A stretch of DNA of 64,000 bases, taken from positions 244,507 to 308,506 of the forward strand of contig VSDK01002092.1 in NCBI GenBank assembly GCA_009767595.1. The letters are read 5' to 3'. The notes below the pieces were generated by a model that saw only the letters and a program-made list of their open reading frames with translations, had not been told where the DNA came from and made no database searches. Made by a program: the position numbers and the translations under genes. Origin of the DNA: Symbiodinium kawagutii (lineage: Eukaryota > Sar > Dinophyceae > Suessiales > Symbiodiniaceae). This document shows, one piece after another, positions 56,461 through 64,000 of the stretch; position 1 is the first letter of the stretch; every line of letters begins with the position of its first letter.

Positions 56461-56550
56461 CGACCTGATTTTGTTGCACCAGGAGCGACAAGAACGACTA
56501 CAGAAGATCGCAGGAAAGCCGCTGGGCAGATTTCCAATGGATAGTTCCAG
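56461..56550 (+). CDS. Candidate exon D, frame uncertain
   Basis: After CCAGGGTGCAG two frames look like protein: RPDFVAPGATRTTTEDRRKA, which matches the phase of exon C, and LILLHQERQERLQKIAGKPL. I cannot choose between them from sequence alone. Confidence 0.35.
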
Positions 56551-56583
56551 AACAAAATCATTACATCAAAGAAACCTACTAAT

Positions 56584-56681
56584 CTGGTTGGTGGTTTCAA
56601 TTATGTTTTATTTTCCGTAGTAATTGTTAACAACTGGTTGGTTGACTAATCTTTTTCATAGGGGTTGAAACCACCAACCAG
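56584..56681 (+). repeat. Family 2 element, complete, with perfect inverted ends
   Basis: The 98-bp element lies within a perfect 20-bp inverted repeat (AATCTGGTTGGTGGTTTCAA at 56,581 and its complement ending at 56,684). It is flanked by a 24-bp direct repeat with three mismatches (56,560-56,583 and 56,682-56,705), which looks like an unusually long target duplication. Confidence 0.85.
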
Positions 56682-57103
56682 ATTACATCAAAGTGACCTA
56701 CCAATGGTTTGCCGTGTCTTCGGTTGCATTGGACAATCATCATTCCAAAATGATCTCCACAACAGCCCAACTGGGTTGCTGATGTTTAGTGATTTTTGGA
56801 TTAGATAGGTTTACCATATATATACCCACTAAGGCTTAAACTTTTAAAAGCAAATTTCCAAGCCACCAAGCCAACATCATTTTTTCGGAATTGGCACTCT
56901 GATTTCCAACTGCATGAGGGTCTAGGGTCATCAATGGTCATTTAATCTAAGGTCATCAACGGTCACTATATGATTACAAACCATGCTAATGACTACCTGA
57001 AATCTCATCAACTGAAATCACCAAGCCAGACATGCAACCATCATTCAAACATCCTGAGATCTGTGCTACTGAAATTCACCAAGCATTGCTGTTGGGAACT
57101 CAG

Positions 57104-57241
57104 GGTATCTCCATGTTGCATCAGCCTCGCGCAGCGAGGTCTCCCACTGCCAGTGGTTCATGGAGCCTCAACCGTGAGATGGCCTCGCAGTACCGTCAAG
57201 TCACAGGGCTTCCGGAGCGCGAGATGCAGCTGTTGGTGATG
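57104..57241 (+). CDS. Candidate exon E
   Basis: Frame 2 reads GISMLHQPRAARSPTASGSW, SLNREMASQYRQVTGLPERE and MQLLVM, ending at ATG|GTGGAT. It is GC-rich, and followed by TGGTTGATTAATCATG text. Gln and Glu composition suggests a helix. No family is recognised. Confidence 0.5.
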
Positions 57242-57948
57242 GTGGATAGCCGGGGATACAATCAGTGATGGTTGATTAATCATGCATTATGTATATATAC
57301 TTACCTAGTTAATAGATAATTGATGATCAGTGAATGATAATGAACGATTAGCACTAGCTAGTGAGTACTTTATCGTGATTGGTGTTGGTTGTGCGGTCAC
57401 AGTTGCGCCTACTGGTTATGATAGTTGTGTGATCCACTGTCTCACTTTTGCTTTTTTGTGTGATACGGTGTTTGCTGATTGTATCCCTATGGAACCTACA
57501 GTACGTGATGGAACTTTCATTGATCTGAGCAAACCACCAAACGGTGGACTGATTGCCAATGATGGGAGGTGGGAGGTATACCCACATGTACCCTGGTAAT
57601 GGGCAGCACAGGATTGGACTACTTATAAGCTCTTTTGGGTGTCTATACAGACCAACTTGTTTGATTGTTAGCGGTGAGTGCAACGGATTATAGTCGCAAG
57701 TTCTTGTATGATCAGACCCTGGGAATAGAGTTTGTCATTCGTGTGGGTGTTGCTTGTTCCCAACGAGATAGATTTGCGAAACGACGCGTCCAAAGTAAGA
57801 TTGGAAATGTGAATCACTGGATCCAACTTCTGTGCAGAATTGAGGCAGCCTCCTTGTGAACAACTAGCCCGCAAAGCAAGGGTAGTTTGCCATAATGATG
57901 ATTGTGACTATCCTGTGTGCAATGCCGTTTTTTCACGCCATGTCGCAG

Positions 57949-58035
57949 GTACTTCTCAATCTTCTCCCCAGCCAGAAAAACGTTTGTCCCACCACCATCC
58001 CCTGCTCCTCTTGGCTTTCATACCTGCCTGAGCAG
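57949..58035 (+). CDS. Candidate exon F
   Basis: Acceptor GCCATGTCGCAG and GC donor GAGCAG|GCGCCA bound 29 whole codons: VLLNLLPSQKNVCPTTIPCS and SWLSYLPEQ. Coding quality is reasonable. The product is unknown. Confidence 0.5.
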
Positions 58036-58207
58036 GCGCCAGGCTCCAACAATGGATGCTAGTTTGAATATGCACGAATGGGATGCAATGGAAATCCATG
58101 TACATCTGATGGTACAGGTCTTGCCATGACATTGTTGTCTACTGGATGTCAGATTTGGGCACCTCAAGACATCTGGGGTGTTCAAACCCTCGAAGGTCCC
58201 CAGTGTG

Positions 58208-58272
58208 TCCGTTTGAGCCGCGCCTCATCGGCAAGGCCTTTACCAGCGCTTTGGAAGCAGCCATGCAGGCGC
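58208..58272 (+). CDS. Candidate exon G
   Basis: After GGTCCCCAG the frame with CPFEPRLIGKAFTSALEAAM and Q ends at a GC donor ATGCAG|GCGCCGG. An alternative frame is open but less protein-like. It probably belongs with exons A-F. Confidence 0.45.
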
Positions 58273-61200
58273 CGGCAGATGCATGGAGCATCCATACTTG
58301 AAAGGTTTAGATTTGCTGCTTGAAAATGTCTCTTTTGTAAGGGCTGACATGGGTTCAATTCGAACTTTATACCTTTATTGTCCTTCATGTGTTTGTGTGT
58401 GTAATCTGTTCAGTCCTTCAAAGAATGCGAAACTGATAGGAACCGTTGTATGAGTGCGCTTTTCAAGTGGATAGTTGTGTCCGCTGCTCGGAGAACCACA
58501 ACCAAACATTGCCAAACATCTAAAGAATTGGTGGTGGGCCCTGTTCTAGGCAGGGAAAAATGGAAGATGATCTCGGTATGAACCCTGTATTGGAATCATC
58601 AAACCCAGCTGCAGCCATTGGCGACTTGATATAGCACAAACAATCTGTGATAAAACCACACTAGGCATGTTTAAAAGACAGGTTTCAACCGAGGACAGTT
58701 GGAGGAATTAAGGTATAGAGGTTGGATATAACATGGCAACAATAGGTTTCCGAGAACTAATGGGGATGCAGTAAGTCCCACCAACGCGGGGGGAGCGTAC
58801 ATGCTCAGCCACCTGAGTCTTGAAGAGAATCCTGCCGTGCCAACGGCTTTATGCCCTGAGGCCTCATGATTCACTCAGTCAACCTGCATGGCATTGCAAT
58901 CAGAAGCGGATAATACACATATAGGACGATACTAAGGCCGGTTCCAATTCTGGTGAATATTGATGTCAATGTTGAGGTTCTATCTCTATTCTTTTAATGT
59001 CCCAAGTCCAGTTTGTAGAATGCAAATTGGTACCAAGATCCGCCACGTTGTGCGGAAATCTGGCACAGAGTATGACAACATATTCGTGTTATAGAATCTG
59101 GCTGTTTTTGCTGGAGGAACTTCATATTTGGATATCAATATCAAGTAACAATATAGTAACTTTGGCTGTTTCTGTCCCACTTACTTTTGCTCGATATTGA
59201 AGTAGTTCCACATCCCCATCCCATCCAAGCATTCCAAACAGGCAGCACGAGCAGATCTGAAGGGGTTGAAGCGCGAGGAGTTGTGAAAAGGGAGATGCAG
59301 GGATCACTACTTCAAATTTACTGGTTGGTGGTTTCAAACATTTTTTATTTTCCGTAGTAAGTAGTGATTAACAATTTGTTGGTTGACTAATATTTTTCAT
59401 AGAGGTTGAAACCACTAACCAGTTTAACGTTGTTTAGAAATAGGGCAATCTTGATGAATCGCTGAGTCATTTTTCGAACATATAGGAAATATATGAATGA
59501 TCAAGTCATTTTTCCACTTACATGATTACATCGCTACAGATCTAGGTCTGCCAAGACTGGGGATATGCTTTCTGGGCACGAAACAGCAATTTGTTGAGGG
59601 AATGGATTAACATCGGCACCTTTGCCGGAAAGCCTTTGCTAAGCAACAACTGTGAGTGTGAAGCCCTGACTGTCATCATGAGCGACTTGCTTTGTTATCG
59701 CAAAGTTCTTTCTGATTTCACCACACCGACACCCAGAGAATCCCTGAAATCCCTTAGTCTTTTTGGATGTGTTGTTCTACTTGTAGGGAATCAGGCATGG
59801 GGGTGCCAAGCAGGTGAACTGTGGTAGTGACTGGTCAGCTTGTGGCGTCGGTCTTTGATTGTTTTGACTTGGCCTTTGGCTCGTCAGTGTCGGACAGATG
59901 CCAATTCATGAGCTGATGATACGACTTCAGAAATACCCAATCCGAGCTCCGCAACTGAGGGAAACTTATGCCAAGATAATCAAGAAACCAGCCATCACCT
60001 CTCCTAAGGACATGGTTTGATGATGTTTTGATGGCAGTTTCTTGCTTCGCCAAACTTGAATTTAGTGTATAACGACAGTAGGTGTGTTTACAAGGCGCGC
60101 GACACGGGCACAAGTGACGCAGACTCCCAATGAGTGGAGCTGGGTCGCGGAATTTGTGCCTTGACAGCAGGAGGATGATGTCCTGGCGCACAATCAGCAA
60201 GTGTTCGTGATCATAATTCTATGCCGCAATGGCGTACTATGTAGTGACAACATAACATGGTGTACAGTGTACAAGCATGCAACTAGAAACTATCCTGTTA
60301 TCCCAGCCACCTCTTAGGATGTGAAAGTAATGGGTGCAGGGTGTACCGATGATGATTGTGTATTCATCATCGCAAGCTCTACCCTGTGCCATAGGTCAAG
60401 CCAAGCATCCTTGTAGCTTCGCGCTTGTCAATCAAGTTGTTCCAGGTTGACGAATTGACGAATCACAAACATGTACAATTCCAGCTGCAGTCCAGCACAA
60501 CCAGTGGCCACAGGTTCAAAAACTTAGTTGATTGGGCATCTTTGGGGGACCTACCGGGTGACATATAATATATCTGTAGCAGGTGGCTGAAGCGACCAAT
60601 TGATTGGTTCTTGGCTCTTGGTTTGCGGGGGACATCCGTGACCGCCAGATGATTTTATGCAGCATATAACGCATCCATCAGCATTGGCGTTGGTTCTCAT
60701 CCTCCTGTCATGATTGACCTACCACTATGTATGCCCATAATGAACGACCACTGTACCCATCATCAACAATCATAGACCAGCAAGGGTCATTATGATATAT
60801 TTTTCCAACCAGTACTCAAATACTGTTAGCCGTCGTTGAGTATGCGTAAACATTGATGATTCTATATGATCAACTATCACTCCCATCACCTTATCAAAAA
60901 TCATCATTATCAATCATGTTTAACCAACATCATTCAAAAACATTGACCCATCATTAACCATGGTTAAGCACAGAAAATCACATGGTTCCCCATATTAATT
61001 GACCCATCAGTAACCATCAAAAATCACCCGGCGCTCAGGCAGAGCCTGGTTCTCAGGCAGGTTTGCTTCAGGGCGCTGTGTTGCAAGGGATGTGTTTTTT
61101 GCAGTTTGACCATGCGGCATTCTGCTCAAATGATGGTGAATCATGTTCAATAATCAGTATACTAAAGATGGCTGCAATGGTCTAGCGGTCGGAAAATCTT

Positions 61201-61813
61201 CATGAATGCTGTTGAAGTGTATGTGTCACTCTTGTACACCAGTCTTATGTTTGAACATTAGCAGTGGTATACTGTGCCACAATTGTGATAATCACAAATA
61301 ACGATAGCAGTAGCATAACAACAACAATGATATACTTGGGGTATATCACTGAATACGGTTGTCCGCCAACCTTCCAAACTCTTCGTTTCTATGCAAACAC
61401 GGACGGGTTGTGATGCTATTTGTGGAGAATGCAAGCCTGGCATGGGCTTTCTGATTGAAGAGCTGGCAGGTACAACTACTTCCTCAACACATTGGACAAC
61501 TCATTGTCGAATGAGGCCTGACCGCTCCAGCAGATGAGAGTCCGCCCCTCCTGCAAACATGCGGAATCTCCCAAAGGTCAGGTGTTGCACCGTGAAGGCA
61601 TACAGAACTACACCAGAAGCAGCATCACTTTGAGATGATCCTCTAATAAGCTTAGCTGGTTGGGTTGAAAATCTGCCATCGAAACAGCTGGTTTAGCAAG
61701 AGGATCGTGATAGCATCCTGGTTTACCAGAGCGCTCCCACAAGTGGAAGCGTGTGGAAATGTGTGGAGCCCTGTGGAACCCTGTGGGGTAACCCTCTCCA
61801 TAATCAGCGCCAG
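58273..61813. other. Intronic or intergenic stretch, no exon identified
   Basis: Contains the family 2 copy at 59,321, mixed low-complexity text and A/C-rich sequence near 60,720-61,030. Open frames (for example 59,591-59,827 +, 59,835-60,200 -) have no supporting splice sites or family match. Confidence 0.4.
59321..59422 (+). repeat. Family 2 element, complete copy
   Basis: CTGGTTGGTGGTTTCAAAC pairs with GTTGAAACCACTAACCAG. The interior TTTATTTTCCGTAGTAA, TTGGTTGACTAATATT and TTTTCATAG are as in the 56,584 copy. Flanked by TTTA on both sides, a possible 4-bp target duplication. Confidence 0.85.
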
Positions 61814-61903
61814 CGGGTCCAGGGAGCTTCAGCAGATACATTGAAGTCTCACTACAACGACCTGGTCACCTTCGTGCGCAACCTCTCCCAGGAGGCTCGT
61901 TGA
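61814..61903 (+). CDS. Candidate terminal exon
   Basis: Acceptor ATCAGCGCCAG. It reads RVQGASADTLKSHYNDLVTF and VRNLSQEAR and TGA at 61,901. It is GC-rich and protein-like. It may end the gene of exons A-G, or be internal if the GA-type donor CAG|GAGGCT is used. Confidence 0.5.
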   Translation, partial: RVQGASADTLKSHYNDLVTFVRNLSQEAR

Positions 61904-62400
61904 TGGCGGCGATGGAGCCATGCACGGCCTGGTTGGGGCGAGTTGACCATGGGGATGATGGCTTCCATAGATGGGCATTTTTTTGGGATTGGGCAATGAA
62001 CCACCAATTAGTACGTAGTTGTTCGACCCGGTCGAATTCTCGTTGTTTCAAACCAATCTGATTTAATTCAAAACACAAATTCAACCAGATTTTGCCAACA
62101 GTTGTTTTCCGCTTTAGCTTTTGCCAATTGAACTAATTCTCAAATTTTTGCCAGCATATCTTCATTCCACTGCTGATGCAGCACGGTCGAAGGAGAAGCA
62201 AGAAATCCAGCGTGACAATCAGGCTGGGTGGGTACACGCTGTGGTGCCACCAGAACCGCATCCAAAAAAAAGTATTCCCACTGATGGTAGATCCAGATTA
62301 ATAAACCATCCTCAGTTTCTTGAGCTTGTGATTTATCATGATTTATCCCAAATATGGATGGTTTAAGGAGCAATTTGCCATTATGAATATAGTAGATTTA

Positions 62401-62500
62401 TGGTTTCTTGCCAGCTGGGGTACCCCCAAATCATCCAAGTCATTAATCAGTTAGAGCAATAAACTATCCAGTTCAGGGGTTCCCCGATTTTGAGAGACTT
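62401..62500 (+). repeat. Inverted-repeat element family 1, copy
   Basis: TGGTTTCTTGCCAGCTGGGG pairs imperfectly with CCCCGATTTTGAGAGACTT. The core CCCCCAAATCATCCAAGTCA is well conserved. Confidence 0.7.
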
Positions 62501-62875
62501 CAAATAGCTTTTGATTTATGGATGGTCTATTGATATGGATCAAACATGAATGAACGTATTCCCAACCGTCCGCAGAAATTAATAGGAGCAAACTGGAATG
62601 ACTTTGGGGTCATCATGGCCAGGGCAGTTCCTATATCATTAAGTGGTGATTTTTTGATATGATTTTCCCAGCTGTTTACACCATTGCTTTGTTGATCATT
62701 AATCATCATTGATGCAGCATTATCAACTACGTCATTGCGAATTATTTGCCATTGTCAACTGTCAACCATTCAGTACATAACAACTATTTAATGTCAATGT
62801 CTGAGCATGAATTGACTCTTGGCAATTCGCAAAGCATTTAGATTACCCCGGTGTTGCGGCGTCCGGGGCAGCATG

Positions 62876-62996
62876 GGAATGCCTGTTGGTTCTTGCGGCA
62901 ATGTCAGGATTGGGATGCCGAACGTCGAAAGCAATTGCAGGCGTCGCGGGCGCGAGAAGTCATGGAGTTTTTGATGCAGTTATCCATTAGGGGATC
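62876..62996 (+). CDS. Candidate exon, unidentified
   Basis: A GC-rich segment reads QCQDWDAERRKQLQASRARE and VMEFLMQ in frame 1, a charged helix. A second frame (AASGAAWECLLVLAAMSGLG) is also open. TGGTGATGG-rich text follows. Splice sites are not fixed. Confidence 0.4.
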
Positions 62997-63249
62997 CGTA
63001 GAGGATCCGTACATGGTTAAGGATGGTAAGCTGGCTATTAGTGGGTGATGGTTGAATGCTGGGTGATGATGGTGGTGGTGAGTACTGGGTAGAGCACCAA
63101 TCTGGTTGTTTGAAGCAATGTCTTGTGCCTTGTGCAAGATCAAATGATCAGCAAGCCAGCCATATGTTTTTGTTTGACCATATGACCATGGTGAAATTTG
63201 GGCTGGGTAATTGATCAACTAGTGGTGTTGGATGCACAATCTTTTCCCA

Positions 63250-63375
63250 TCACACCAGATTCGCAGCAGATTTTTTCATCACACCATCATTTCTACATCA
63301 TTTTTTTCTCATCACACCAGATTTTCTTCATCACCCATGGGTAGGTGATGCTACATCATTTCTACATCATCGACC
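63250..63375. repeat. (TCATCACACCAGATTTTC)-type tandem
   Basis: Several imperfect copies of CATCACACCA..TTTTTTCATC, then TCTACATCAT repeated. Confidence 0.6.
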
Positions 63376-63571
63376 CCCATGCGGCTCGTTGCCAACCTCC
63401 CATGCCGGGCGCTCTCCAGGAGCGCTGCAGGATGAAAGGCGTCTTGGACGACTAAACGCGGTGAGTTGCCACGCGCGATGCGCGGAAAGCTTCGTTAATG
63501 CGCCGGAGAAGGCCACAGAGGTTCACTCCACTTGCGAAAAAGGCAAGGAAACAGAAGGATTCTTACAGGAA

Positions 63572-64000
63572 AAAAATATTTAATTACTAAATCAAGATTT
63601 ATGTATTTATAAATAATATAGAATATTATAGTATATATATTCCTTATAAAGGAAATTTTGGATAATTATTATTTCTTGTTGCGGATATTGGAGCAGGTAT
63701 TTTTGAAAAAAACTAGTAAAAAAAAATATAAAATAAATATTAGATAATATAATAATAATAGGATATTGGTGGTTAAGATACTGTAATATATATTAAGATT
63801 AAATATTAATTAATATTTAATATTAAATAATAAATATTAAATTTATATATTAATTATTAAAATTTAATAATTTATATATATATATAAAATAAATATTGGT
63901 AATTAAAATTTAATTATAAATATTAAAAATTAATATTTAAATTTAAAATTTAATATTATATTTTAAAATTAAATATTAAAAATTAATGTTTAATAAAATA
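63572..64000. repeat. Extremely AT-rich block to the end of the window
   Basis: From about 63,572 the sequence is almost only A and T (TTAATATTTAATATTAAA words) and runs off the window. It has no relation to the TGG/CCA repeat text elsewhere. No gene is seen. It could be a nuclear AT satellite, an organelle-derived insert or an assembly join. Confidence 0.8.

Noticed and set aside
57330..57599. ORF ending DLSKPPNGGLIANDGRWEVY
   Set aside because: The end looks slightly protein-like, but it lies in AT-rich text with no splice sites and resembles intron repeat words.

Overview
This window looks like nuclear DNA of a dinoflagellate, most likely from the Suessiales (Symbiodiniaceae or Polarella). 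The identification is an inference from gene architecture, not from a marker gene. The evidence is small GC-rich exons in phase with one another but separated by huge repeat-built introns, splice donors that use GC about as often as GT, a PPR (pentatricopeptide repeat) protein gene, and a Ty1/copia-type retrotransposon whose polyprotein carries an extra methyltransferase-like domain. No long uninterrupted cellular ORF exists. Most longer ORFs are low-complexity readings of (CAT)n, (CAA)n and similar arrays. All exons I can support read on the + strand.

Layout. Bases 1-9,700 hold scattered candidate exons of one or more unidentified genes, with tandem repeats. Bases about 10,965-43,827 hold one gene of roughly 33 kb and at least 20 recognisable exons. 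It encodes PPR repeats followed by an RluA-type RNA pseudouridine synthase domain, and its reading frame can be followed across many introns by matching splice phase. Bases 21,015-29,726 are a complete LTR retrotransposon in the same orientation inside one intron of that gene. Its two 158-bp LTRs differ at one position, yet its coding region changes frame about five times. Bases about 44,985-47,240 contain exons of a probable secreted cysteine-rich protein. Bases 47,932-52,020 contain exons of a SET-domain protein lysine methyltransferase of the SETD3/Rubisco-LSMT type. Bases 54,240-61,903 contain further phase-compatible exons of unknown product, perhaps ending at a TGA at 61,901. The last 430 bases are an abrupt, extremely AT-rich block.

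The introns are the most unusual part. Many start with G/T-rich text built from words such as TGGTTGATGG and end with the complementary A/C-rich text (CAACCATCAT), so the two ends of one intron could pair. At least three families of 90-125 bp inverted-repeat elements, with termini resembling those words, are scattered through the introns. Several introns have 4-6 bp direct repeats at their two splice sites. Together this suggests introns made or expanded by introner-like elements. Two assembly gaps (11,881-12,022 and 48,308-48,317) interrupt exon neighbourhoods. I recognised no rRNA, tRNA, snRNA or CRISPR array.
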